Shown: positions 13,778 to 24,769, numbered from the stretch's first letter. The stretch: 64,000 bases of DNA from Brachynemurus nebulosus (GCA_035578155.1 JAPWDM010000007.1:34818413-34882412); one strand, 5' to 3'. Made by a program: numbers and translations. The notes: generated by a model from the letters alone, not told the origin.

Positions 13778-14115
13778 TACATTTAGCATGTGATAACCAC
13801 CATATAACCCGGCAGTATGGATTTCGTCTATTTAACTTAATTTAACATTTCCATGTTCAAAGTTGTTGCCATCTATTATCAATCTTTATTACAACATCAA
13901 TATATACATATCCACCATATTACAACCAAGTCGTGCCATCTTTTAGAAAAAAAAAGATAATTTTAAAAAAATTCGAAAAAAAAAATTAAACACTCGAACC
14001 CAAAACAACGCAACTTCGAAAATCTAACGACGCACAGTGACAATTAGTACTAATTCAGCGGCGACGCAACTTCGAAAAAACGCAAACCGAAACGACGCAA
14101 AGCGAGGTATTGGTG

Positions 14116-14508
14116 TATACGATTAGATCACAGAAGCGATTAATAAAACAGATGCTGGCGCAAATTACAAACGCACAATCGTGTATGTACGGATGTATAT
14201 TACATTTTATTATAATGATATGATCGATATTAATTCATATATATATATATATATATATTGTAAATAAAATTCTTGCTTGGTGTTAAATGTAATGCATGAA
14301 CAAGAGGTTTCGTTGTTCTTTATAGATTCGAACAGTTCTAAGTGCCTAGCCAGTCTGTCGGTCTCTTGGGATGCATCGTTTCGTACATACAAATATACCA
14401 TACAGGGGTAACTATTTAAACGATTACTAGATCGAGTAAGTGTTGCTTGTGTACCAAATGTGTACTGAAAATATCAAAAAAAAAAAAAAAATCTTTTGCA
14501 TTTAGCAC
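14116..14508. other. No gene; short (TA)n at 14236-14259
   Basis: Short AT-rich spacer with a 12-unit TA tract and a poly-A run near 14476. No coding feature. Confidence 0.5.
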
Positions 14509-15286
14509 AAAGGATATAGCAAGATAAGCATAGTAAATCTACCCCGGAAGTGAATTATTTTAATAACTATATTACCGGTATGGTAAGGCTGTAAATAATT
14601 GATATCTACACTTTTGGCGGCCAAAACTGAGTAGTTATGGAAATTAAAAAATTTTTTCCTTGGTAACTACTCAACTTAGGAAAATAATTCCAAATCCACA
14701 TGAAGGCAAACACTCCCAAGAATATTAGACATATTTATTATCGTATCAGTCCTCGTTATTAAGGATAATAACAAGGATAGTATCCGATCCAATGTTATTT
14801 TTATAGGGTTCCAATTGAGCGACAACTTCAAAAAAAAAATTCAGTAACTGTGCTCTAATGCACTTAATTACTACACCAAGTCTCATCAAAATTCAAGGGC
14901 TGCAACATGGTAAAAAATTTTTTTTTTTCATTTCTAATCTGCTGAATCGCCCCTCCAGTGTGTCCGAACCTGGAATTATATACATCAATCGAAAGTACTT
15001 TAAAAATAAAGTGTTGTGTCACATAAAGTATTTTTTCCTATCTCCTATAGTTTTCGAGATAATCAAGAATAATCGAAAGAGGTATATTAAGTTATAGGTT
15101 ATCTGCCCCTGATAGAAAGTCCCAATGGTAACTGTATTGTCGTTTATGTGACACTGCAGGTACTTCCAGTTTTGGCCGCCAAAATTGTAGATATCAATTA
15201 CTTACAGCCTTACCATACCGATAATATAGTTATTAAAATAATTCGTCGCGGGGCAGATTTACTATGCTTACCTTGCTATATCCTTT
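14509..15286. mobile_element. DNA transposon remnant with ~120 bp TIRs
   Basis: Arm 14509-14629 is the reverse complement of 15167-15286; shared landmarks are GATATAGCAAG, GTAAGGCTGTAA and TTTTGGCGGCCAAAA. The 540 bp interior has no transposase. No clear target duplication, so the superfamily is undecided. Poly-A runs of about 15-17 lie just outside both ends (about 14476 and 15325), which may mean the element is longer. Confidence 0.8.
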
Positions 15287-16021
15287 CCAGAATCAAAATT
15301 CAGCTATTCCAACCAAAATATTCCAAAAAAAAAAAAAAAAATCTTATGTAAAACAATTCATTTATTTTTGTTAAATTTGAAGGAGTCGTTGAAAGTCCCA
15401 AACCCTTGGATAAGTTTTGCAACCATACACGTTCAATGTCCAGAGCCAAACCTTTGATTGGTGACAAGCAAAAAAGAAAAAACAAACGCTTTCATCGACC
15501 ACTTTCAGCAAATTCTTCTAGTTTTTGAGGCAGTGCGAAGCTATAAAAGCCGCGAGAGTAAGTGCAACGGTAATGTACACTTTGCACACCTTTTATACTG
15601 CCACTGCCCAGAACATGTTTTTCTTCCGATTTTCAAAGAACTTCAACCAGTTCACAATTACATAAAAAACTATTGATTTTTCAAAAAATTTCAGTATTTC
15701 CCAAACACCCTGTAATCGCATATTTTGTTATAAATTTGAAACATTATTATATGAATCTGTGTGAGACTAGTGTTACAACGCTATGAGATATGTCTATGAC
15801 TGAATATGACATTGTGATACTTTCACTAAAGTCAGTGTGTTCCTTCGGCACTTAAACATGTATGAAGGATCAACATATGGCTATTTTTCTGTCTCGGTTA
15901 AAGTACCGGGCGTTTAAATGAATGCCACCATAGGAGAATTGTTTAAATCTAAAATTCATTCATATCTACAGATATTGAAAATAACTGACAAGTATCCTGG
16001 TAGACGAACGTTAAATCGTCT
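15287..16021. other. No gene; contains an ACAGGGTGT-type repeat end
   Basis: The motif ACACCCTGTA at 15705-15714 is the reverse of the TACAGGGTGT ends seen at 16081, 51145 and 56082. It suggests a degraded repeat on the minus strand. Frames are short and unconvincing. Confidence 0.45.
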
Positions 16022-16567
16022 TTAGCGAGTTTTCGAATCGAAAATTCAGCTATTAGACTGAAATAAAATTCACTATATATATACAGGGTGTAAAGCAAAT
16101 AACTTTCGTCCTTTTGTGAGGTCCTCATAGCACCCTGTAGACACTAAAACTGCAGGAATTTTTTCGGAGTCAGCGGCGATAATTAGATAAGATTAAGATT
16201 TGAATAAGATATAGATTAGATATAGATTAGATAAGATTAGATAAGATTTGAATAGCACTTTCGGTTGGCTTAATGTTTGGTACGGAATAAGTGCGTATCT
16301 GTAGTTTTTTGGGGTTCCGAAAAAAATTTGTTTATGGTTCCCACAGATTCCGAAAAATCTCAGAACTTTCATAGTGTTTTGAAATTTTGCATGTACGCTC
16401 TATAAGTACAGTAGAACTTCGGTTAACCGTCACCATCGGAACCGGGAATATAACGGTAAATCGAATTGGATGGGGAACAGAAACTTATTAAAATTATTTT
16501 TACTACTACTTCCGAACTTTTCAACCGAAAAGTCGCTGTGTTTTGCAGCATGCTGTGACAGTGGTAT
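16022..16567 (+). mobile_element. DINE-like family, degraded copy F
   Basis: The 5' part (TAGCGAGTTTTCGAATCG at 16022, then a CAGCTATTAG phrase and a short TA tract at 16074-16083) matches the family start. The 3' part (about 16507-16567, GTTTTGCAGCATGCTGTGACAG) matches the family end. The middle is replaced or diverged: it holds a TACAGGGTG..CACCCTGTA 58 bp segment (16081-16139), a TAGAT-type tandem patch, and a Tigger-like end (CAGTAGAACTTCGGTTAACC at 16410). Confidence 0.5.
16176..16252 (+). repeat. Degenerate tandem repeat (TAGATAAGAT-like)
   Basis: Successive variants of TAGATAAGATT and TAGATATAGAT, five to seven units, imperfect. A local minisatellite within the degraded DINE-like copy. 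Confidence 0.75.
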
Positions 16568-17314
16568 TATTTTTTTTTTTTGAACAAAGTCTATTTCTTA
16601 TATGAAATCTTTGCACTTTCGGTCCTCTATCTTCTATGTAATAGTTACGAAAAACACTTGGTAAATTAAAAATTTTTAATGATAAAAGCAACCTTCTTAG
16701 AAATAAGGTTCAGTTAGCTGCCCCAAAACTGACAGATGATGTTCAGCATTCGTTAACACAAGATTATATATAAATTGAAATTATATCATTTATTTTTACA
16801 CTCAGCAACTACCAGTTGACAATTAAATAATCATTTAAATCGTTTATATAACTTAAAAATAATAGTGGCCTCAAGTTACTACCCTGAGGAACTCCAAACT
16901 CATTTGTTTACCTATACAAGTGAATTATTTTTTTATATGAAAATAACATTTTGGAACTATTAAATACTAAGTAGGATATTGCGATAGCTTTTCCGTAAAA
17001 TACTGGCCAGCTTTTGTAAAAATTCCGATGACCGAAACCGGTAAATGGAACATAATCTAATTTAATTAAAATTTTCCCGTTGAGACAATTTTTCTTTTTT
17101 TCTTCAACATACGTAGAAACTCTCAGTGATTTTATTGTTTTCAATCCGTTTTTATTCGTAAATTTATTTTGCGAATGTGTCACAAAAAGAAAATAAAAAT
17201 GAAATATTGACGCAGCGTAGGCAGAAAAGGAAACTAATGTTAAACTATTCTTTTATGTTAATCGGCCGTAATGAATTTGATCAAGTATTGATTGATTTTC
17301 GATAATACAAAATT
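16568..17314. other. No gene recognised
   Basis: AT-rich; a 91-codon minus-strand frame at 16908-17183 has no recognisable motif. Confidence 0.45.
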
Positions 17315-17808
17315 AAAATTTATAAAACATCTGGCAATTTTCTTGTTACCCATAATATATATATTTTGAAAAATTATGATTCACTAGAATTATAATATAT
17401 TTAATTGGCCTTACTCGACTTAAAAGTTAGATATAAGTAAAAAATTTTCAGAATTAGGCTTCGTATTTTTGTAGATCTAAAATTACTTCAATCCAAATCG
17501 AACTGTCCCACCTAATTGGGGCCGTATTTGCCTTGGACACTTTTCATGCGAAAATCCCTTATGTAAAATTTATAAAACATCTGGCAATTTTCTTGTTACC
17601 CATAATATATATATTTTGAAAAATTGTGATTCACTAGAATTATAATATATTTAATTGGCCTTACCCGACTTAAAAGTTAGATATAAGTAAAAAATTTTCA
17701 GAATTAGGCTTCGTATTTTTGTAGATCTAAAATTACTTCAATCCAAATCGAACTGTCCCACCTAATTGGGGCCGTATTTGCCTTGGACACTTTTCATGCG
17801 AAAACCCG
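17315..17808 (+). repeat. 250 bp tandem duplication
   Basis: Unit 1 (17315-17564) is repeated head-to-tail as unit 2 (17565-17808) with only about three to five differences: ATTATGATT/ATTGTGATT, ACTCGAC/ACCCGAC and AAAATCCC/AAAACCC. This means a recent duplication, or an assembly duplication. The unit has no recognised function; it contains CCCACCTAATTGGGGCCG and an AT-rich palindromic TATATATA. Confidence 0.95.
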
Positions 17809-18347
17809 GTCAAGTTTGAAAAAAATTATTACCAACTTTTAGCAAAAATTGTGTTATAAAAGTTAAATTAACATTTAAACTTTAAAAGAAGATTCGACTT
17901 GTTTAGCAAGTTCCTGGTTAATACCCGCATATTAAGTATTTAGAATAACTATTGAAATTGCTAAGTAAACAAAAGCAAACAAAACTTATGGCGGTTCTCC
18001 TTTTGTGGGGCCTCTGTGTCCCAAGTGACCTTAAGTAAATCCGGCTACTACGCCTACTAATATAATAAAATTCCATGAAAATCGTCCCGACGAAATTCCT
18101 TCTAAAAAGTTACCTCATTAAACAACTACAATATTTAATTGCCTTCAAAACTTTCGAAACAAAAGTAAACAATTAAATAAAAAACGATTGTTAGCAAACA
18201 GAATACATTTACGGTATGTTGTGTAATAAGTTTACAGGATAATAGAGGATGACATGTAGGTAGTCAAATGCGGGATTAACGACTTAACTAATCTATACAT
18301 TAACAGAAGTGTAGAATTGTTCCTGTTGTACCGTTTACCGTTTAAAT
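17809..18347. other. No gene recognised
   Basis: AT-rich spacer between the tandem duplication and the hAT-like element; no motif of note. Confidence 0.45.
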
Positions 18348-19038
18348 CAGTGTTTCCCAAATTTTTACTATGACGGAACACTTTGTAAGTTCTAAGATTT
18401 TTAAGGCACACTATTGTAAACTTGGGTTTTTGTCAAATCAATCTGTTTTGCGGCAATAATAGGATGTTATGTTGGCTTTTGAAACATTTTGCACTTTATT
18501 TATACAAATAAATTATTATAGTTACGTTACATGATCGACTTATAAGTTTATAAGTTTTATAGAAGGTATCTTTTTAGTGACAACTTTTGATAAGAGTATC
18601 TGTGATACCGAAAATAACGAACGTTTACAAATCGTATAAATTTATATAAATTTATTTTTAAAAAGCGAGACATTATTTAGTGGAATGGCCTCCACAGTAC
18701 GTGATCTGACACCAGTAGATTATTTCCTTTGGGGGAGTATAAAATCTCTAACTTATGCCCTTATGCTGATAAAATACCAGCAACTAATTCTTTGAAAGTC
18801 AACAGAATTCATGCTTTAGTAGTTTAGTTGATAATATAGTTCAAAATTGGATTAATACAATGCCAGGAATTAGTGATTTGTTTCAATCAAAAATTCTTTC
18901 ACGTTTAAAAACACCGTTTATTTTTCCTAAATTTCTTTTAAGCTGTGTTTGGCCTCAGTTTCACAATTTTTTTGCGGAATACTTAGTGACTGCTTGCAGA
19001 ACGTTAGTGTTCCGTGGAACACATTTTGAAAAACACTG
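18348..19038. mobile_element. hAT-like element carrying a mariner relic
   Basis: The left end CAGTGTTTCCCAAATTTTT and the right end, which reads CAGTGTTTTTCAAAATGTG on the other strand, form hAT-type TIRs. The 8 bp flanks GTTTAAAT (18340-18347) and GTTTAAGG (19039-19046) agree at six of eight positions, as expected of an aged 8 bp duplication. The inside contains a decayed mariner-type transposase segment. The two signals belong to different superfamilies, so one has inserted into or been captured by the other. Confidence 0.6.
18683..18890 (+). pseudogene. Mariner-type transposase C-terminal relic
   Basis: Reading from 18686 and allowing frame changes, the sequence gives WPP, then DLTPVDYFLWG and a K-S-L stretch, then P-A-T-N-S-L-K and an isoleucine-rich tail. 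The W-P-P-x-S-P-D-L-x-P-x-D-x-F-L-W-G signature surrounds the last catalytic Asp of mariner transposases. At least two frameshifts and a stop (near 18694-18768) make it non-functional. Only about the last third of the protein is represented. Nothing upstream restores the catalytic or DNA-binding domains. Confidence 0.75.
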
Positions 19039-19686
19039 GTTTAAGGTACATATACATACGACTCATCACTTCATGTTTATCGTATGTGTTGACGATGAGC
19101 ATATCGTCAAACAGAGGGTACCGACGTCCTACTGATGGTGAAGTAGCGAAGATATTCTTCATTACATTACCGTTCAATAATGTTTGCATTCAAATATGAA
19201 AATGGTATACTGTACCCGGTTCCTGTGTCAAATTTTTTATTTTTCAAGTTTTAGTGTGAAATAAGCGATACATCGATAACTGTTACAAGATAATTGGTAT
19301 TTGTATAAAATTGAAATCGAATTTTGGGTTCCTGAACTCATTTTTTTTCATTTTGATCAAAATTAAGCTTGTAGGAACATCCGAAAAAGACTTCTGTCGA
19401 ATCAGTCATACTTCTAAAACGAATTTCGTTATTTTAATAGCAAAAATGAAATTTTCACACTCAAATTATCTTAATTCAATCCATCATTCCAATTAAAATC
19501 ACTTCCAGAAAGCATGATTTGAAACGAAAAGAATTTTTCAATTTTGTGACGTCAACAAGGTTACTAAAATTTTTCAAAGCTGTAAAACCAGTAAATAAAA
19601 TGACAGAATGATAAAACTCGAAGCTTCTATTACCAAACTTAGGCACAAAAGATCACTAGAAAATAAATTTCGATCGAATTATTAAA
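19039..19686. other. No gene recognised
   Basis: Overlapping 61-91 codon frames on both strands between 18860 and 19200 share no family motifs. No other structure seen. Confidence 0.45.
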
Positions 19687-20000
19687 TACCCCTGTCGCAG
19701 CATTCTGCATAACATAGCGAATTTCCGTTTATAAAAATTAGTTTTTCTCGGAAACTAGTTGACATAGAAAAAAAGTTTAAAGACCTTTTTTATGTAATTT
19801 TTTCTTCTTTTTTAAATGGTGTAAAAAAATTTCGCAAAAATTTTTGAATAGGTGGAAATTTTGGCCAAAAACTAATTTTCTGCAAGAACAAAAACCATGT
19901 TCCTGGCATCCGATGTGTCTGGCTGAAGAACTCATTCAAGGGTTTGGGACTTCCAATGTTTTCATCAAATTTCGTAAATATTAGATACTTCGTTCGAGAG

Positions 20001-20074
<74 letters not shown>

Positions 20075-20192
20075 TTTAGTGAATATTATTTTCGGTTTCT
20101 AGGGACCTCAAAACAAATTTCTGCCATAGTCCCGGGCTCAGGTCGCGTCATGACAGTGGCTGTAGTAGCTGAATTCCATTCTGGAAATTCGA
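19687..20192 (-). mobile_element. DINE/Helentron-like element, copy A
   Basis: Read on the minus strand: 5' start (T)CGAATTTCCAGAATGG, block 1 to CACTAAAATTT, a (TA)n tract at 20002-20073, then block 2 (ATAACTCTCGAACGAAG...). The 3' end is GGAAATTCGCTATG, a GCAG-ATG-CTGC hairpin and GACAGGGGTA. The 12 bp TAGCGAATTTCC motif is inverted near the 3' end. Non-coding. No target duplication is visible, as expected if it is a Helitron relative. Confidence 0.7.
20002..20073. repeat. (TA)n within DINE-like copy A
   Basis: About 35 TA units at the same internal site as in copies D and E. Copy B has none at this site and copy C about 20 bp. Confidence 0.95.
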
Positions 20193-20912
20193 TAAAACCC
20201 AATATTTTTTCTGAAGTGAATGAAAGTGCATTACCATAACAACCATCACGCAACTATATTAAAATTCGACGAACCACATTTATTAATTTTAAAATATTAA
20301 TTTAAAATTAAAATTTAATTTTTTAATGACTGAATTGAACACAAGAGGTGCTTGAAAATATTTTTTATTTTCCCAATTCATGGAACACCTGGCCATGGAA
20401 TCCACACTCTCGCATCCCAGAAATATTTCACCGCCACCCACATAACGATCGCAAAAAATTTTACATACAAAAAAAAAAAAAAAGAATACATATTTAGCGA
20501 ATTTAATGGATTTTTACATTTTTGCTTTCAATAAAAACACAATAAAAATGAAGGTAGATGTTGATAATTGTTTTATAATCATGCTGTGCTCGTGAATATT
20601 TTTTGCCATTTTGCTTGTTTGTTGTGTTTTATTGTAATTTTTATAAGTATCTTAGCTGATACTCACAAATCATAACAATTTTTTCAATAAATATCACAGC
20701 GAGAGCCATTGTAATACATTTAAATCTACCATTCATGACAAAAATATAACTATTGTTTGTGTTACAGTTTGAACAGTGACGTACTCGTTAAGAATTTAAA
20801 CGGAAACGTGAACCCCAGAAATGAAAAAGATCCGGAGAATCAAAACCAACAACATGGTTTTTACACAATGAATAATAAAGTGTAAAAGGTTTACTTTGTG
20901 AAAATCCATTTT
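20193..20912. other. No gene recognised
   Basis: AT-rich; one poly-A run near 20470. No structural feature found. Confidence 0.45.
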
Positions 20913-21079
20913 AAAAAACATGGGATCGTTGCTCTGTCACTTTTCACAACAAAAATCGTATAAACACGAGTCGACTTTCGGCAATTACGCCATCCTCAGA
21001 TGAAAAACATAACACAGTCGACTCGTGTTTATATGATTTTTGTTGTGAAAAGTGACAAAGCAACGATCCCATGTTTTTT
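20913..21079. repeat. 64 bp-arm hairpin with hammerhead-like loop
   Basis: Arms 20913-20976 and 21016-21079 are nearly perfect reverse complements around a 39 bp loop. On the minus strand the loop reads CTGAGGA, then T, then GGC-GTAATT-GCC, then GAAA, followed by the arm GTCGACTCGTG. CTGANGA + stem + GAAA is the hammerhead ribozyme core order. Two departures count against activity: an extra T before stem II, and G rather than A/C/U at the expected cleavage position. A related structure is at 61689-61872. Confidence 0.8.
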
Positions 21080-21165
21080 TTTTATAATTGGGATTATATT
21101 ATTGTTCTGAAATTCTTGGTTCGGAAGTGAAAACTATTGAAAAATTACTTAAATATGACAACTAA

Positions 21166-21379
21166 GGCCCGATCCACATTAATGCTCCGCTCCCGATTCG
21201 ATAAAGTATTCTTACACAAGAAACAATGAGTGTATTCAAATCATCGCTCCGATATCGGTCCGATATCAGTCAGGAGCGATAATGCGAATACACTCATTGT
21301 TTCTTGTGTAATATTATTTTATCGAATCGGAAGCGGAGCGATATCGTACCGAGAGCGGAGCGTTAATGTGAATCCGGTC
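21166..21379. mobile_element. PIF/Harbinger-type foldback MITE
   Basis: The ends GGCCCGATCCACATTAATGC and, on the other strand, GACCGGATTCACATTAACGC continue as inverted repeats almost to the centre (CCGATATCGG). TAA flanks both sides (21163-21165 and 21380-21382), the TWA target duplication typical of PIF/Harbinger. 214 bp, non-coding. Confidence 0.8.
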
Positions 21380-21382
21380 TAA

Positions 21383-22344
21383 TTCGTTCACTTAGTAGCA
21401 AAAAGAGTAACACATAATAGAAAATAGTCGAATTAAGATATAACAAGGTAGATTGTTACATTAAGTTAAATATTAACTTCTATCGTTTGTTAAGTACGTT
21501 GAGTAAATTCGAATTTTTCGTTTCAAAAATCAACAGTAATTCATTATTTACATTCTGACAATTATATTTACAATAGCCATACGACAATTCTAACTTCTTT
21601 TAATTTTCTGCATAAAATATCAATGTAGACTTTGCTTATCGTAAAAATTACAAAAAAAGTCAAATATTATTCTTTTACAAAAGTGAATACAATATTTCGA
21701 TAATAGGGTACTTGACAGAAATTAAAGAACTATTCTAAATTCGTTGTTTTTTCATATCAATTATGTTATTTTTGATAAATTTTGTAAAACTTGACAAAAA
21801 GTAACTGTTCTTGTCAGTCCCAATCTTAATCATCTCAACACTTTGAATAAAAAATTTCGAAATTATTATCAAATATTTTTACATTACACCATCACAATCA
21901 AATATATTTAATAATAACTCATCGAATTATTTAACATTTAACACCATTTTCAAACATAGTCAAGTACTCTATTGTGCAGTCTGTTTCAGACTTCAATATA
22001 TAGCGTAATAATTTACCAGATATTGTTCGTTTTCAGATGATATCATAGAAAATATACGATGTCTGGCAGATGGGGTTATAAATGCACCAAATATGATGTT
22101 ATTTTGTGAGGAAATTGTCTAGAAAGATTATAATATTAATCTTTAACTTCAATAATGTTACAATTGTGCATGTTACAGTATTATAAATATGTTGTATTCA
22201 TAGTTAAATTTTACATATGAATCGAGATACTATACTGCATATTGTAAGAGCTATAAAGATGTTGGAAACGTTTCATTGTTACCGGGCGCTCTTTATCATA
22301 AAATAAAATAGATTATTCCATAAACATTCAAGAATGTACATGGT
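21383..22344. other. No gene recognised
   Basis: AT-rich spacer; no repeat end or coding frame identified. Confidence 0.45.
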
Positions 22345-22348
22345 TTAA

Positions 22349-23217
22349 GGGGGACCACTAGTGTGACATTTTAAAAAAAAATTGGAAAAAGATTTTTTGC
22401 ATGTTTCGATAGTCTATACCATTAAAAATAACATACTAAAATTTCAAGTGCATATCTCAAATAGTTTTTGACTTACAGCCATCTGAAGAGCGGATTCTGA
22501 TTTTCATTGTTAACTTTGAGGTATTGAGAAATGTATGAAGGTTGATAGTTCGGGAGTTTCTGAACGTGGCTGCCAATCACATGTTGTGGAGCAGCTAGAC
22601 CCTGGCACATTTGAACCACTCATCTAGTTTTACCATTATAGTGAGTACATCGTAAATAATTTTAGTAAAAATTCTCAGTGATTAAAACTAAAAGGTAAAG
22701 TAAAGGAAAACTACATTTTTCAAATTTGCTGCAGTTATAACTCGAAGACAAATCATCTGATCGATTTGACTCTTATTACAGCTTATTTTATATATGTTTC
22801 TTCGTGTCATGAACCTCCAGTTTTCCGGTCGAATAAAAAATGTAATTTTTGCAGGCCAAAAATCATCAAATTTTCGCGCAAAATTTGAAACTTTTTTTTT
22901 TTTTTAGAAAAAAAACTCCGCCATTTTGTTAAATTTCAACTTTTTTTTTTTTCGATTTGAGGTTCGTGGCACGGGCAATATCTTCTAGTTTAATAGGCGT
23001 TTTGGTTTTTTTGGATTTCAGGCACTGCGAAGGTCGTTATCACTGCAGCAGTGAGGGGGGGCTTTTTTTTGGAGCCTTGGCAGATCGCAAATAACTCACT
23101 GAATTTTCAATTTTTTGGTCCAAAAATTTTATCATGGATTTATTATATATCAACGTTTTCTTTTAAAAAATTTCCCAAAAATCACCTTTTTTCAGGCGGT
23201 CGCATTAGTGGTCTCCC
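22349..23217 (+). mobile_element. TTAA-flanked MITE, copy 1
   Basis: TTAA borders both sides (22345-22348 and 23218-23221). The left end GGGGGACCACTAGTGTGAC mirrors the right end, which on the other strand reads GGGAGACCACTAATGCGAC. A second copy in the same orientation lies at 52487-53279. TTAA targeting fits piggyBac-like or Kolobok elements; the GGG start is not typical of piggyBac, so the superfamily stays open. No transposase is present. It is 869 bp, about 75 bp longer than copy 2. Confidence 0.8.
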
Positions 23218-23258
23218 TTAAAATGAGATATCACTGACGTTGGAAAAAAAAAAAAAAA

Positions 23259-23520
23259 AACGTCGTTCTGGCTAGTACTTAGCGTACCGCCACCAAGGAC
23301 TGTCCGCACTTTATGAAGCCCTGGGATGGCAGGGCTCATCGGTGAATTTTATTATGTGTGTTTGTCCTTTGTCTATTGCATTTATGTGTCCCTGTCTTTA
23401 TGTGTGTTTTAATTTCTTGTGTGTATGGCGGCGCATGCCCACCGTTGGCGATGCCGCCGGACACTGCTGACCGCGCCATCCACCGGCAGCAGTGTTCCAA
23501 TTTAAAGAAAAAAAAAAAAT
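23259..23520 (+). mobile_element. SINE/LINE 3'-tail-like insertion
   Basis: A GC-rich block, unlike its surroundings, begins with CGTCGTTCTGGCTAGTAC after a 17-A run. It contains a GGCGGC..GCCGCC stem (about 23427-23459) and ends in two A-runs (23508-23532). GC-rich body plus poly-A suggests a retroposed SINE or the 3' end of a non-LTR element. I cannot see A and B boxes of a tRNA-type SINE. Confidence 0.5.
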
Positions 23521-23532
23521 AGAAAAAAAAAA

Positions 23533-24012
23533 CGTAAATTTATTTGTCTAACTAAAAAATGTCAGCTGATTACTTAATCTTTTTGCTAAGTGATTTTTCC
23601 TTAACGTTTCAAATGAAAACAAATTTGGGCACTTAAAAAGAGTCTGTGCTTTTGCACTAGTAAAAATAACTATAACGCCCTTAGCTGACAGAGCAGGGTT
23701 TCCCAAGGTTTTAAGTCAAGGCTCCTAATTACATTTTGGGCTTAATGTAACATTTACAAACCATTCGAAAAAGAACGACAGACCATTCCGTCTGAAATAT
23801 TAAACCACACTGAAATAAATCGTTGATAAACATGTGTTAAGATAAACAGCCTAATCTAAATTTTTCAGACGTCCTGAATAATTTGTGACGGTTGAACTCT
23901 ATTTAGTTTCGATCTCATTGGATCTTTGAAATCACCACTTCATCATGAACAAGATTTCCTTCCGTGTGAATTTATATGAATCGGTTTCAGATCAATATAT
24001 GTTACTGTTGGC
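23533..24012. other. No gene recognised
   Basis: AT-rich spacer before the hAT MITE. Confidence 0.45.
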
Positions 24013-24020
24013 CCCTAAAT

Positions 24021-24769
24021 CAGGAGTCGACAACCTGCGGCCCGCGGGCCGCATGCGGTTCTTTGCAAGCTTTCATGTGGCCCGCCAAGCAATATAACTT
24101 TTCGAACAATCTGCTCTGCCTATGCAGAGTTGAGCATACTTTAGGTATACTTTTTTCAATGTTTTATAACAGGTAAATAAAACTGTTACTAAAAATTTTT
24201 CCTCATGTTGATTTTTAATAATATTTATATTAAGTTGTGTTAAAAAAAGAAAATACGCTTGTCGCAGTATCCTGCATAATATAGCGAATTTTCGTTTACA
24301 AAAATCAGTTTTTCTCGAAAACTACTTGACAGAAAAAAAACCCTTTTTATGTGATTATTTTCTCCTTTTTCCAACGATGTAAGAAAATGTGGCAAAAACT
24401 TGAGGAAATTGGGGCAAAAAAACTCTCTATTTCCACAAAAATTGTTTCGGCAAACATGCCTAAAAATCCATTCCGGGCATCGGACGTGTCTGACTTGTTA
24501 TACTTCTAACATTTTTACCAAATTTTGTAAAAACGAGATTTTTCGTTCGAGAGTTATGTAAATTTTAGTGAATGGCATTTTTGACTTCTACAGACTTCAA
24601 AATAAATTATTTCTATCATAGTTTCGGGCTCAAGCAGCATCAAGAGAGTGGACTCTAATAGCTGAATTTTCGATTCGAGAATTCGTTTAAAAAAAAACTA
24701 CTTAAGCCACATAACACAATTATTTTTTTTAAAAGTGGCCCGCCATCCAAAAAAGGTTGCCGACCCCTG
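24021..24769. mobile_element. hAT MITE with perfect 8 bp target duplication
   Basis: Left end CAGGAGTCGACAACCTGCGG; the right end reads CAGGGGTCGGCAACCTTTTT on the other strand. Both ends have the GTGGCCCGCC subterminal block typical of these hAT families. CCCTAAAT duplicates exactly at 24013-24020 and 24770-24777. The interior is almost entirely DINE-like copy B. No transposase is encoded; the 66-codon frame over the left end is meaningless. Confidence 0.92.
24254..24685 (-). mobile_element. DINE/Helentron-like element, copy B (nested in hAT)
   Basis: On the minus strand it keeps the family start (CGAATTCTCGAATCG variant), both blocks and the 3' hairpin region, but lacks the TA tract: the blocks join as GAGTTATGTAAATTTTAGTG. 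It shares sequence variants with the degraded copy F (16022), so these two form an older or distinct subfamily. Confidence 0.7.

Larger units (their letters stand above)
12223..14115. mobile_element. Tigger/pogo-like DNA transposon remnant, nested
   Basis: The left end CACTAATACCTCAACTTGCG and the reverse complement of the right end (CACCAATACCTCGCTTTGCG) form terminal inverted repeats, each next to TA (12221-12222 and 14116-14117). The ACCTCG-rich ends resemble Tigger-type TIRs. Subterminal GACGCAAA-type motifs recur near both ends. The 1.9 kb interior encodes no transposase; most of it is two further inserts (12552-12820 and 12920-13777). Confidence 0.75.

Noticed and set aside
16176..16252. 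Possible CRISPR-like array
   Set aside because: Units are 10-12 bp without spacers; a simple degenerate tandem repeat in a eukaryotic sequence.
20913..21079. Canonical hammerhead ribozyme
   Set aside because: The core has an extra base before stem II and a G at the cleavage position, so I report it only as hammerhead-like.
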